A stretch of 64,000 bases of DNA, taken from the NCBI GenBank assembly GCA_035547425.1, contig DASZUU010000002.1, positions 1 to 64,000 of the forward strand, given 5' to 3'. Shown piece by piece: positions 41,177 through 49,995 of this stretch; within the stretch, counting starts at the first letter, position 1, and each line of letters opens with the position of its first letter. The position numbers and the translations under genes were made by a program. The notes below the pieces were generated by a model. The model was not told where the DNA came from. It saw nothing but the letters and a program-made list of their open reading frames with translations, and ran no database searches. Source of the DNA: Alloacidobacterium sp035547425. GTDB taxonomy: Bacteria > Acidobacteriota > Terriglobia > Terriglobales > Acidobacteriaceae.

Positions 41177-41626
41177 TTAATCAAGCTGCTTACACATAAA
41201 GATCGTGGCCTGCGGATTGTCGTTGTAGCGCTCGCACAGCTGGTATCCGTGTCGTCGATAGAAGCGGATAGCCGGCATCAGGTCTTTTTTTGAATCCAGG
41301 TACAACGTCTTGTATCCAAACTCTTCAGCATATGCCTCAAGAGATTTCAGCAGCGCTTCAGCCAATCCCCGTCCGCGATAGGCCACACGCACATATAGGC
41401 GCTTGACCTCGGCACAATTTTTCATATGTTTCAAAGTGCGTAAGGCAATGCAGCCTGCAAGAACACCATCCACTTCCGCCAGCCAAATGCCTGTGCCATC
41501 CGCAAAATATTCCCGCTCAAAGGCAGCCGGATCGTCTCGCACAACCACGCCGACCTCCTCGTAATACTCGGAGACAATGCTGTATGCAGCCTCTGCTTCC
41601 CATAATCTGGCTCGTCGAATGTTCAC
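41177..41626 (-). CDS. GNAT-family N-acetyltransferase
   Basis: A protein of about 149 residues with the GNAT fold. The N-terminus is NIRRARLWEAEAAYSIVSEYYEEVG. The core strand IWLAEVDGVLAGCIALRTL and the acetyl-CoA pyrophosphate loop VAYRGRGLAEALLKSLEAYA (Arg-x-Arg-Gly form) are clear, followed by KTLYLDSKKDLMPAIRFYRRHGYQLCERY. The start is probably the GTG at 41626; a TTG at 41644 would add six residues. The substrate is unknown. It lies 29 nt upstream of trpG on the same strand. Confidence 0.88.
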   Translation of the reverse strand: MNIRRARLWEAEAAYSIVSEYYEEVGVVVRDDPAAFEREYFADGTGIWLAEVDGVLAGCIALRTLKHMKNCAEVKRLYVRVAYRGRGLAEALLKSLEAYAEEFGYKTLYLDSKKDLMPAIRFYRRHGYQLCERYNDNPQATIFMCKQLD

Positions 41627-41730
41627 ATCAGCAGGGTAAGGCAATTAAGGTGCTCATGACACGTTATTTGTGCTAACCTTCCGCCAGAAAGAATCGTCAC
41701 TCGAACTATGCTTCCGGAGGAACACCGCCA

Positions 41731-42237
41731 ATGAAGCCCGTGACTCTTCTCCTCATCGCCTTTGTCTTCATGCCTGCGCCCCTGATCGCCCAGACTGCAA
41801 AACAGCCGTTTTCTACAGATCTCGACCGCGCCCTACCCGTATCTCAGGCGGGTTGCCCTGTTGCATTTACAAATGTGTCGCTGGAAAATCCAGCGCGCTT
41901 GATGCCGGTAAATCAATATGATGTGGCAAACAACAGTAGCCTGTCATTCCAGTACAGGAATCAAAGCAGGAAGCAGATTCTCTCTATCGATGTGCAAATA
42001 GAGCTGCGCGTGAAAAGAAGCATCTACGATCTGGATACCACAAGCATCCTGATGAATCAGACCCTTACCGGTAGAGAAACAGGTAAATTGCCTTTGACGA
42101 CACACGCTTATAGCCTGGGCCGGGTCACCTTGCAGAAGGTCAGCTACGTTGATGGAACCATCTGGACCGCAAACGAACAATCCCCCTGTAGATATGAAGC
42201 ATCAGGCGGCGCACAGGAGATTGGCGAGCTTAGATGA
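41731..42237 (+). CDS. Secreted hypothetical protein
   Basis: A 168-residue exported protein. Signal peptide MKPVTLLLIAFVFMPAPLIAQ; GGAGG lies 12 nt upstream of the ATG. The mature region has a beta-rich pattern with NVSLENPARLMPVNQYDVANNSSLSFQYRNQSRKQILSIDVQIELRVK and a single disulfide candidate (CPVAF near the start, CRYEA near the end). It may be an immunoglobulin-like fold. No family is recognised. It is followed after 24 nt by another secreted protein. Confidence 0.7.
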   Translation: MKPVTLLLIAFVFMPAPLIAQTAKQPFSTDLDRALPVSQAGCPVAFTNVSLENPARLMPVNQYDVANNSSLSFQYRNQSRKQILSIDVQIELRVKRSIYDLDTTSILMNQTLTGRETGKLPLTTHAYSLGRVTLQKVSYVDGTIWTANEQSPCRYEASGGAQEIGELR

Positions 42238-42261
42238 CTATCGATTATTTATGATGACGGT

Positions 42262-43047
42262 GTGCTCAAAAGACTAGCTCTTCTTACCGCCGTCATCTGC
42301 ATTTACCATATGGCCTGCGCCGAAGAACCGCAGTCAGCAAAGGCGGCATTCCAGAGCTACATTGCATCCGTCGAGAAGCGCGTTGAAGCACAAAACGCTT
42401 CCCCCGAAAATTTTCTCTGGCTCGATCAGGATCCGCAGCGCCGCCAATCAGCCCGTAATGGCCAGATTCCCATTCAACAAATCAGTGCTCCTAAAATCGA
42501 TGGCGGCACAGTCGAAGACTGGATTGGCGGAGCATTTATCCCGGGAGCCACCCTCGGTCAAGTCCTCAAAATCGATCAGGATTACGCCCGCTATGCGACA
42601 TATTATGCGCCGGAAATCCAGCGGGCAAAGCTGCTCGCGCACACAGGCAATCATTTCCAGGTCTTCTATCGCTTGAAAAAGCACAAGGTGGTCACCGTAG
42701 TGCTCGACACCACGCATGACATCGACTTCTTTCCGCTCGCCAATGACCGCTATGCCGTGCGTTCGCGGTCTACCAGCATCCGGGAAGTGAAGAACGCCGG
42801 TGAATCCGATGAAAAAGTGCTGCCGGAAGGCGAAGGGCTCGGCTTTCTCTGGAACATGAACTCCTACTGGCGCGTCGAGCAGCGTGACGGCGGCGTTTAC
42901 ATCGAATGCGAAGTTGTCACTCTCGCTCGCTCTATTCCGCTCGGCCTCGGCGCCTTCATTCGGTCCACCATTGAATCCTTTGCCTCAGAATCGCTCGCCA
43001 ACACCCTCAAGGCCAAGCAACGTGCCGTTCAAGCTTCTGCAAAATAA
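42262..43047 (+). CDS. Secreted SRPBCC-like hypothetical protein
   Basis: A 261-residue exported protein with a GTG start and signal peptide MLKRLALLTAVICIYHMACAEE. The mature part, with EDWIGGAFIPGATLGQVLKIDQDYARYATYYAPEIQRAKLLAHTGNHFQVFYRLKKHKVVTVVLDTTHDIDFF and a C-terminal YWRVEQRDGGVYIECEVVTLARSIPLGLGAFI, has the layout of START/SRPBCC proteins, which form a hydrophobic pocket. The family is seen in acidobacteria from memory but has no assigned function. Its stop lies 3 nt from the stop of the convergent lactate permease gene, with no terminator between them. Confidence 0.7.
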   Translation: MLKRLALLTAVICIYHMACAEEPQSAKAAFQSYIASVEKRVEAQNASPENFLWLDQDPQRRQSARNGQIPIQQISAPKIDGGTVEDWIGGAFIPGATLGQVLKIDQDYARYATYYAPEIQRAKLLAHTGNHFQVFYRLKKHKVVTVVLDTTHDIDFFPLANDRYAVRSRSTSIREVKNAGESDEKVLPEGEGLGFLWNMNSYWRVEQRDGGVYIECEVVTLARSIPLGLGAFIRSTIESFASESLANTLKAKQRAVQASAK

Positions 43048-43050
43048 CAG

Positions 43051-44688
43051 CTACCAATGCAGATGAAATACATAGGCATACAGCATGGCCAGCAGGCCAA
43101 TCACGCTCGCCAGCAAAATGCTGTGCTTCAAGGTGAACCGCAGAACCTTTGATTGATCGGCAACCGACAGTCCGGTTGCCGCAGCCGCCACGGCAATCGT
43201 CTGCAGGCTTATCATTTTGCCCATCACCCCGCCCGCCGAATTGGCACCAGCCATAAGCACCGGATCGAAGCCCAGGCGATTCGCCGTCACCACCTGCAAG
43301 CCCCCAAACAAAGCATTCGACGAAGTATCCGAGCCTGTCAGGAACACACCCAGCCAGCCGAGCAGCGCGCCGGAGAAAGGAAACAGCGCACCGGAAGCAG
43401 AGAACGCCAGTCCCAGCGTTGCTGTGGCGCCGCAATAGTTCATCAGAAAAGCAATTGCCAGTACAGATGTGACTGTCGCAGTCGGCAGCAACAGCGTGCG
43501 CGTCACCGAGACCAGAATGCCGGCGAACTGCATCGGCCTGACCTTGAGACACGCAGCCGAGAGCACCGTAGCCACCATGCAGGACGTTCCCGCCGCGGCA
43601 AACCAGTTCAGATTGAAGATTGCCGGATAAGGAGCTGCGCGCGTGACGATGGGCGGCATGCGCAAGATCGCGTTATATAACAATGGCCAGCGAATCACCA
43701 CGCTCACGCTGTCCAGCCACAAGTGAACCGGCTTATATCCCCACAACAAAACACAGATCACCAGCCAGCCGTACGGCATCCACGCATAAATCGCCTCGCT
43801 TGCCGTGTATGTGATGCCATCTGAAATCTCTGCCGCAGCGTTCACCGGCAGATATATATTTGCGCCGTCAACCACCGGATGCCGCAAGCGCAATACTGCA
43901 ATCAAAGCCACCATCGCCGTAAGCGACGCCAGAATATCCGTCAGCTGCGGCCCGATAAAGTTTGATATAGCAAACTGCACCGAGGCGAAAGCCACGCCGG
44001 CAATCGCCACGGGCAATCCTATGCCCGCAAGCCCGCGAAATCCCCACATTGCCACAATCAGATACGCAGGCAGAATCAGCGATACCGGAGCACAAAGACT
44101 TCCGACGGCCGCGCTCAATTTATCGAGTTGCAAACCTGTAATGCCGGCCAGTGTTACCAGCGGGATCGCAATTGAACCGAAGGCAACCGGCGCCGTATTC
44201 GCCAGCAGGCAAAGTCCCGAAGCAGTGAAAGCCGAGAATCCCAATCCGCTGAGCATCGTCGCCGCAATTGCAACAGGAGCGCCAAACCCTGCCGCGCCTT
44301 CAAGAAAAGCTCCCAGAGCAAATGCAATCAGTAGCGCCTGCAGGCGCGGATCGAGCGTCAATCGGCCCACGGACCGCTTAATGATTTCAAATTTTCCCGT
44401 AACCTCAGTAACGCGAAACAGCGCGATGGCCCAGAAAACGATCCAGGTAATAGGAAACAGCCCGAAAGCAACTCCATGCAGTGCCGCGCTCAAAGCCATC
44501 ACCGCAGGCATGTGATATCCGCCCACCGCCAGTAGAAACGTTGCCCCGAGCCCGCAGATTCCGGCAACCCACGCCGGCTTGCGAAAGATGCCCAGCAGAA
44601 TCAGCAGTGCAAATACGGGAACCGCAGCCAGAGCCGCGGAAAAAGCCAGTCCTTGTCCAAATAGGAAATACGTTTGCGGCCACGCCAT
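43051..44688 (-). CDS. L-lactate permease (LctP/LldP family)
   Basis: A 545-residue inner membrane symporter with about 13-14 predicted helices. It starts MAWPQTYFLFGQGLAFSAALAAVPVFALLILLGI. Family segments include LEGAAGFGAPVAIAATMLSGLGFSAFTASGLCLLANTAPVAFGSI and LPFSGALLGWLGVFLTGSDTSSNALFGGLQVVTA-like sequence near the end, then GANSAGGVMGKMISLQTI. The family imports lactate or glycolate with protons. No lactate dehydrogenase gene or LldR-type regulator is adjacent. The C-terminus is convergent with the SRPBCC-like gene. Confidence 0.94.
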   Translation of the reverse strand: MAWPQTYFLFGQGLAFSAALAAVPVFALLILLGIFRKPAWVAGICGLGATFLLAVGGYHMPAVMALSAALHGVAFGLFPITWIVFWAIALFRVTEVTGKFEIIKRSVGRLTLDPRLQALLIAFALGAFLEGAAGFGAPVAIAATMLSGLGFSAFTASGLCLLANTAPVAFGSIAIPLVTLAGITGLQLDKLSAAVGSLCAPVSLILPAYLIVAMWGFRGLAGIGLPVAIAGVAFASVQFAISNFIGPQLTDILASLTAMVALIAVLRLRHPVVDGANIYLPVNAAAEISDGITYTASEAIYAWMPYGWLVICVLLWGYKPVHLWLDSVSVVIRWPLLYNAILRMPPIVTRAAPYPAIFNLNWFAAAGTSCMVATVLSAACLKVRPMQFAGILVSVTRTLLLPTATVTSVLAIAFLMNYCGATATLGLAFSASGALFPFSGALLGWLGVFLTGSDTSSNALFGGLQVVTANRLGFDPVLMAGANSAGGVMGKMISLQTIAVAAAATGLSVADQSKVLRFTLKHSILLASVIGLLAMLYAYVFHLHW

Positions 44689-44777
44689 ACAAAATGTTTT
44701 CAGACAATTGGAAAATCACTGCTTCGATGGTAGGCCAATGCTATCTCAAAAAGGCTGCGCAATGTGGAGAATCGAAG

Positions 44778-45044
44778 CTACTTCGGTTTCATCAGCGTGG
44801 AGCGCTGCTCATCCGAAAGCTCTACCACGTGGACAAACTGATTGCCCAGTTCCAGCGATTTGCCGGCCATGTCCGCGAGCTCACCTGCGCCAGCCTCACG
44901 CAACGCCGTTTCCACATCGGCCAGTTGTCCAAAGCTTGTCTTCTGTTCGACAGATTGCGGCGTTTCAGAACGGGAAAGCTCTACAACATATTCAAATCCT
45001 TCAGGATTTCCCGCATGCGGCGTGATCGTAAGCCTGTGTTTCAT
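44778..45044 (-). CDS. Small hypothetical protein
   Basis: An 88-residue protein starting MKHRLTITPHAGNPEGFEYVVELSR. The ATG at 45044 is preceded by AGGAG about 7 nt upstream; an ATG at 45119 would add a hydrophobic front of doubtful value. Two short amphipathic segments (SFGQLADVETALREAGAGELADMAGKSLEL) suggest an alpha/beta soluble protein. No cysteine and no family match. It lies between the monooxygenase and lactate permease genes on the same strand. Confidence 0.6.
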   Translation of the reverse strand: MKHRLTITPHAGNPEGFEYVVELSRSETPQSVEQKTSFGQLADVETALREAGAGELADMAGKSLELGNQFVHVVELSDEQRSTLMKPK

Positions 45045-45167
45045 ACCCGCTCCTGCCATCTCAGATTCGATTGAGACAATCGTGGGTTGCAGGACCAGAA
45101 TCCATATCGCAACATTCATGGCACAGCAAAGGCAGCCCGTCGGACTGCCGATCAGGACGCCTTACTT

Positions 45168-46361
45168 TTATCGCGAAGCTGCCAGATGCCTGCTAATCCG
45201 GTGAGCCGTATATTTAGCCCCGTATGCAAAGCGGGTTAGCGGCCCGAAGGAATTGGCGGAAGCCACACCAACGAAATACAGGCCCGGAACAGAAGAATCG
45301 AAATTCCTGCCTAGTACCGGCGAGTCCTGCAGCGTTTTTATTTCCCCACGCAGGGATTCGTCCAGGAATTTCAGGCGCGTAAGCGCAACCCGATATCCCG
45401 TCCCGCTGATGATGGAATCGACCGTAATCTGCCTGGAACTACCATTCCTGCCGAAGGTCAACTCCAATTGGTTGCCTTTCACCTCGGCGCGCTGGAGCTC
45501 CGCATTCAGGTGAATCGGAATTTTACCCTCCACCTTCTCGCGCACAAACCACCCCGGAGCCGGCCCAAGGAAGCTCTTCACGATGCGCAGGCGCAAATCC
45601 TGGGGCAGCGCATGGAAGGCGAGCGGAGCATCTGTGCAGAAGCGCAGCTTCCAACCCAGCCCCAGCCCCGAGCGAGGCCATTGAATGCGTTCGATCAGCG
45701 AGCGCGAATCCTTCGGCGGATCATGAAAGGCGATTCTGCTTCTTCTGGCAATTACCTGGGTTTCCGCACCCGCTTCATGCAGCAGCGCTGCGATATCGAT
45801 GGCCGAAGAGCCCCCGCCAAGCACTGCTACCTTACGTCCTTTGAAATGTGACAGGTCGCCATACGCGGAGCTATGTGAGACAAATTCCCGCGGCAAGTCA
45901 GCCAGAATAGGCGGCAGATACCCGAAGTGCGTAATGCCCGCGGCAATCACGACGCGCCGCGCCAGTACCTTCTCGCCATTTTCGGTCTCCATTTCAAAGC
46001 CCTGAGCTGCCCGCTTGACCGAAACAATATTCACAGGTTCAAGTTTGGGAACAAATCGCTTTTGAAACTCAAGGCCGTAATTGACGAAGGTTTCCAGCGG
46101 AACAGGAATTCCAACATGCGCGTACGGCAGGCCTTTTTCCGCGCAATAATCTTCTAAAGTAAATGCGCCATCCGGATCGTAAAGGCTCGAAGCGAAGCCG
46201 TCCGACTTGAGCAGCATGCCTTTCGGCATCATCGTCTGCCAACTCTGCATCGGACGGCCAAAAATTCTATAGGAAATCTTGCGCTTTCCAAGATGCGCAG
46301 CGATAGAAAGCCCGTATGGCCCCGCACCCAGAATGCCGACATCGACAACACTTGAACTCAC
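45168..46361 (-). CDS. FAD/NAD(P)-dependent flavin monooxygenase-like oxidoreductase
   Basis: A 397-residue enzyme with two Rossmann signatures: GILGAGPYGLSIAAHL for FAD near the N-terminus, and VAVLGGGSSAIDIAALLHEAG for NAD(P)H in the middle. The segment PYGLSIAAHLGKRKISYRIFGRPMQSWQTMMPKGMLLKSD resembles flavin monooxygenases and lysine/ornithine N-hydroxylase-like proteins. A C-terminal GTGYRV and VPGLYFVGVASANSFGPLTRFAYG complete the FAD fold. A Baeyer-Villiger-type fingerprint is not present. The substrate is unknown. It is divergent from an ATP-grasp enzyme across about 126 nt, so the pair may belong to one small pathway. Confidence 0.87.
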   Translation of the reverse strand: MSSSVVDVGILGAGPYGLSIAAHLGKRKISYRIFGRPMQSWQTMMPKGMLLKSDGFASSLYDPDGAFTLEDYCAEKGLPYAHVGIPVPLETFVNYGLEFQKRFVPKLEPVNIVSVKRAAQGFEMETENGEKVLARRVVIAAGITHFGYLPPILADLPREFVSHSSAYGDLSHFKGRKVAVLGGGSSAIDIAALLHEAGAETQVIARRSRIAFHDPPKDSRSLIERIQWPRSGLGLGWKLRFCTDAPLAFHALPQDLRLRIVKSFLGPAPGWFVREKVEGKIPIHLNAELQRAEVKGNQLELTFGRNGSSRQITVDSIISGTGYRVALTRLKFLDESLRGEIKTLQDSPVLGRNFDSSVPGLYFVGVASANSFGPLTRFAYGAKYTAHRISRHLAASR

Positions 46362-46487
46362 GGCTCATGCTCCTTGAACAGGTAAATACAGCTGGAGTGG
46401 GGGCGTCATCCATATTACCGGGTTTTCTTCTAAGTTAGCCCTATTACTTCCTATTACTATGGTATTCTTTGTTACTTCCAACTCATT

Positions 46488-47729
46488 TTGAAGAACGAAA
46501 AGCAACCCGGAATATTACTGGCTGCCACAGTCTGGTGGCCTCTTTCCGCCCGGTTGGCGATACAGCTGCTGGCTCAGGGATGCAGGGTCGATGTCCTATG
46601 TCCGCGCGGCCACATGTTGCGGCATGTTCGTGGATTAGCTCGCATCTATCCTTACATGGCTTTCAATTCTTTAGCCTCGCTCGAATCCGCAATTCGCAAA
46701 GCGAAACCGGATATCATCGTTCCCTGCGATGACCGCGTCGTATGGCAATTACACGAGCTGCATGCCCGGAAACCGGACCTTCGCCCTTGCATCGAAGCCT
46801 CTCTTGGCGCAGCTTCCGGTTATGAAATCCTGCAGCGGCGGGAAAGTCTCCTGTTAGCTGCAGAAAAGCTGGGTATTCGCATCCCCTACACGCAACACAT
46901 CTCTTCGGAAGACGATATCCGGGCATGGTTTGCGCAGACTGCTTCTTCCGCCGTCCTGAAGCTCGACGGCTCCTGGGGTGGCGAAGGCGTCCAATTTGCT
47001 CATTCTGAAGCCGAAGCGATCGCCGCCTGGCAGGAATTATCACAATCCCCGGGACTAGGAACCGCCATCAAGCGCGCCATTATCAATCGCGATGCGCTGG
47101 CATTCTGGAGCTGGCGCAGGCAGACCAGGCCGCGCGTCACCATGCAGCGCTTCATTCAGGGCCGGCCCGCCAACTCCATGTTGGCGTGCCGGCAAGGCGA
47201 ATTGCTGGCAGATGCCTCCGTCGAAGTGCTCGAATCGCAGGGCGCAACCGGGGCGGCCTTCGTCGTGCGTATTCTCGAAAACGAAGAGATGCGGGAGGCC
47301 GGACGCCGCCTGGCAAAAGAATTGAAACTCACCGGATTTTTCGGCCTCGATTTTATGATTGAAGACGCGACAGGATACGCCTACCTCATCGAGCTGAATC
47401 CGCGTTGCACGCAGCTAGGACATCTTCCTTTCGCTCACGGCACTCTGGCCGGAGCGCTCGTCGCGCAGCTCACGCAACAACAGCAGAAAAGCGCCTCTTC
47501 CCTGCAGCTCAAAGATGAAACCGTTGCATTTTTCCCCCAGGCCATTCTGTGGAACCCTCAAAGCCCTTATTTGCATAGCGGATATCACGATGTTCCCTGG
47601 GAACAGCCGCAGCTGGTGCGTGAGTTGCTGCTCGATACCTGGCCGGAACGCCAATGGATATCGCGCCTCTATCACTCCTTCCGGCCACAAAGAAAACTGG
47701 TTCCAGCCAGCTTCGAAAAAGACTCCTGA
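46488..47729 (+). CDS. ATP-grasp domain enzyme
   Basis: A 413-residue carboxylate-amine ligase-like protein. Domains: an N-terminal Rossmann-like part (ILLAATVWWPLSARLAIQLLAQGCRVDVLCP), an ATP-grasp core (about residues 110-330) with SSAVLKLDGSWGGEGVQFAHSEAEA (nucleotide-binding loop), VTMQRFIQGRPANSMLACRQGELLADASVEVLE, and the metal-binding GYAYLIELNPRCTQLGHLPFAHGTL. The TTG at 46488 is the only usable start in frame; a stop codon occurs 55 nt upstream with no ATG between. The substrate is unknown. It is divergent from the flavin monooxygenase gene. Confidence 0.85.
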   Translation: MKNEKQPGILLAATVWWPLSARLAIQLLAQGCRVDVLCPRGHMLRHVRGLARIYPYMAFNSLASLESAIRKAKPDIIVPCDDRVVWQLHELHARKPDLRPCIEASLGAASGYEILQRRESLLLAAEKLGIRIPYTQHISSEDDIRAWFAQTASSAVLKLDGSWGGEGVQFAHSEAEAIAAWQELSQSPGLGTAIKRAIINRDALAFWSWRRQTRPRVTMQRFIQGRPANSMLACRQGELLADASVEVLESQGATGAAFVVRILENEEMREAGRRLAKELKLTGFFGLDFMIEDATGYAYLIELNPRCTQLGHLPFAHGTLAGALVAQLTQQQQKSASSLQLKDETVAFFPQAILWNPQSPYLHSGYHDVPWEQPQLVRELLLDTWPERQWISRLYHSFRPQRKLVPASFEKDS

Positions 47730-47820
47730 ATCGGCAAAGCTGCTTTACATTTGAAAAGATCCAACACCGTGGACAAGAGGACGACTCACCATGAACGATG
47801 TAGATTCATTGAAAAATTAC

Positions 47821-47897
47821 TGGTAGGCGAGACAGGGATCGAACCTGTAACCTACGGCTTAGAAGGCCGTTGCTCTATCCAATTGAGCTACTCGCCC
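47821..47897 (-). tRNA. tRNA-Arg(TCT)
   Basis: A minus-strand cloverleaf: acceptor GGGCGAG/CTCGCCT with a G-U first pair, D arm GCTCAATTGGATAGAGC, anticodon stem ACGGC/GCCGT with loop CTTCTAA (anticodon TCT), T arm ACAGG-TTCGATC-CCTGT, discriminator A and encoded CCA at 47821-47823. Confidence 0.97.
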
Positions 47898-47992
47898 ATC
47901 GCGTGGCAGGAATAATTCCATTGTAATCGCTCAAGCCCGCATCTTGCTGAAAACCAGCCGAGTCCCCGGTTACATCTGCGATATCTCCAGAC

Positions 47993-48331
47993 CTAACGCC
48001 ACACTCTCGGGTCCTTGTAGAGAACGTAAAAGCTCTCCAGGTACCAGGAAAGAAGAAATAGAATGGCGATGATCGCTGTTCCCCAGCAGAAAAGCTGCAT
48101 CGGTAGCGTATGCATAATTCCCTGAGGATGGTCTGTGTTCTCTGAGGTGGGCTCGGTAAAAATCAACCCGCCGGCTAGGGAAATTCCTGCAGATAACGCC
48201 AGCAATGTTAGTGATTCCAGAATCTTCTGGTGAAGGTCGCTTGCAGGAACCAGAAATGCTGCGTGAAAAACAGCATAGAGGGAGAGGATGCAGAACAGAA
48301 GGGCGACCGGCCTCGCGATCTCTATCAGCAT
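47993..48331 (-). CDS. Small membrane protein, three predicted helices
   Basis: A 112-residue protein with helices at about residues 8-28 (VALLFCILSLYAVFHAAFLV), 38-58 (ILESLTLLALSAGISLAGGLIF) and 78-98 (MQLFCWGTAIIAILFLLSWYL), and a short cytoplasmic tail KDPRVWR. The loop EPTSENTDHPQGIMHTLP contains histidines. No family is recognised. It is divergent from purA across about 205 nt. Confidence 0.7.
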   Translation of the reverse strand: MLIEIARPVALLFCILSLYAVFHAAFLVPASDLHQKILESLTLLALSAGISLAGGLIFTEPTSENTDHPQGIMHTLPMQLFCWGTAIIAILFLLSWYLESFYVLYKDPRVWR

Positions 48332-48536
48332 GCTTTACAGCCTCTGCCCACATTTTACGGCGGCACATCAGCCTCCCGTCATAATTTTTGCCCTGGCTCC
48401 TTCCGCGTATATCATAGATATTTGGGCCGGAGTATCCGGCCGCCATCCGGCACCAGCTTTCTGCAAGTCCGCTCCAGGTCATTTTTTTGGATCGCCAACT
48501 ATGAGAGGCAACGTGTGCCAAAGCTAAGGACAGGAA

Positions 48537-49856
48537 GTGATGCGAGCAAAAACAGCAGTCGTACTAGGCGCCCAGTGGGGCGATGAAGGTAAAGGCAAGA
48601 TCGTCGATGTGCTCTCCGAGCGCTTTTCCGTCGTAGCCCGCTATGCTGGAGGCCACAATGCCGGCCACACCGTCATCATTGGAGGCAAGAAGTTCATCCT
48701 CCAGCTCATCCCCTGCGGTATCCTGCGTCCCGGTTCCAAGGCGGTCATCGGCAACGGAGTCGTTCTCGACCCCATGGCCTTTCTCAAGGAAGTCGGCAAG
48801 CTGCGTGAGCTGGGCGTCCAGGTGGATAACCACATCTTCGTCTCCAATCGCGCCCAGGTCATTCTCGAATACCACCGCATGATCGAACTGGCCGCCGAAA
48901 GCGCTCCAGGACGCCAGAAGATCGGCACCACCAGCCGCGGCATCGGTCCCGCATATGAAGACAAGATGGCCCGCAACGGCCTCCGCGTCGTCGATCTGCT
49001 GAACGCAAATCTGCTCAAGACGCACATCGAGAACGCCTGCCACGAGAAGAACACCATCGCCAATGCCCTTTTTGGCGCCAAGCCGTTGGACCCGGCCAAG
49101 ATGTACGACGAGTACGCACACGCCGCCGAACAGATCGCTCCATTCGTCACCGACACGGCTTCGCTGCTCAATAAGGCCATCGACAACGGCGGCAGCGTCA
49201 TGTTCGAGGGCGCGCAGGGCACCATGCTCGATATCGATCACGGCACCTATCCTTTCGTGACCTCATCCTCTGCCACCGCAGGCGGAGCCGTCACCGGAAC
49301 CGGCGTCGGTCCCACCAAAATCGGCACAGTCATCGGCGTTACGAAGGCATACGTCACCCGCGTTGGCGAAGGCCCGTTTCCGACAGAAATTTTCGACGAA
49401 TCCGGCGAGTTGCTGCGCGCCCGCGGACAGGAATTCGGCGCCGTCACCGGTCGTCCGCGCCGCTGCGGATGGCTCGATCTGCCTCTTCTGCGCTACTCAA
49501 ACCAGATCAACGGAACCGAATGGCTCGTCGTCACCAAGCTCGATGTGCTCGACGCCTTCGACGAAATTCCCGTCTGCACTGGCTACAAAATCAACGGCAA
49601 GCTCATCGACACCATGCCCGCCGACGTGCGCGGCTTCGAATCCATCGAGTGTGTCTACACCAAGCTCAAGGGCTGGAACGCCTCTACCGAAGGCATCACC
49701 GAATTCGGCAAGCTGCCGAAGGCCGCCCAGGATTACCTCCACTTCCTGGAAAAAGAATCCGGCGCAAAGATCGGCATGATCTCTACCGGCCCCGACCGCG
49801 ATCAAACGATGTTGATGCCGGAGTTTGCCGCTGCCTTGGATGAGTTGCACAGCTAA
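48537..49856 (+). CDS. purA: Adenylosuccinate synthetase
   Basis: A 439-residue GTP-dependent ligase converting IMP and aspartate to adenylosuccinate. It starts with VVLGAQWGDEGKGKIVDVLSE, the signature P-loop. GHNAGHTVIIGGKKF and the IMP site GTTSRGIGPAYEDKMARNGLRVVDL follow. The GTP contacts are in FEGAQGTMLDIDHGTYPFVTSS. The C-terminal base-recognition segment RCGWLDLPLLRYSNQING and the purine-site LDVLDAF are present. GTG 48537 and ATG 48540 are adjacent starts; AGGA at 48532-48535 fits both. It is separated from purM and purN. Confidence 0.97.
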   Translation: MMRAKTAVVLGAQWGDEGKGKIVDVLSERFSVVARYAGGHNAGHTVIIGGKKFILQLIPCGILRPGSKAVIGNGVVLDPMAFLKEVGKLRELGVQVDNHIFVSNRAQVILEYHRMIELAAESAPGRQKIGTTSRGIGPAYEDKMARNGLRVVDLLNANLLKTHIENACHEKNTIANALFGAKPLDPAKMYDEYAHAAEQIAPFVTDTASLLNKAIDNGGSVMFEGAQGTMLDIDHGTYPFVTSSSATAGGAVTGTGVGPTKIGTVIGVTKAYVTRVGEGPFPTEIFDESGELLRARGQEFGAVTGRPRRCGWLDLPLLRYSNQINGTEWLVVTKLDVLDAFDEIPVCTGYKINGKLIDTMPADVRGFESIECVYTKLKGWNASTEGITEFGKLPKAAQDYLHFLEKESGAKIGMISTGPDRDQTMLMPEFAAALDELHS

Positions 49857-49864
49857 TCCAAGAA

Positions 49865-49972
49865 AACTTGCCATCCTGAGCGTAGCGAAGGATCTGCTTT
49901 TTTCTCAGTTGTGCCTCATAAACGGTAAAAAGCATATCCTTCCGCTTCGTTCCTCAGCGTCAGGATGACAAC
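49865..49972. repeat. Dispersed intergenic repeat with self-complementary arms
   Basis: CCATCCTGAGCGTAGCGAAGG at one side and CCTTCCGCTTCGTTCCTCAGCGTCAGGATGACA at the other are complementary over two blocks, separated by a middle of about 40 nt, with AGCAGATCC-like sequence near the loop. The unit shares TCAGGATGAC and CCTTCG blocks with repeats near 13.99, 59.16, 60.42 and 61.46 kb. It lies between convergent genes and could form a long imperfect hairpin. Confidence 0.65.
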
Positions 49973-49995
49973 CAAATAATCTACTTGCGAAACGC

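Noticed and set aside
47791..47826. 11-codon frame (MNDVDSLKNYW) between the ATP-grasp gene and tRNA-Arg
   Set aside because: Too short, no Shine-Dalgarno and ends inside the tRNA gene.
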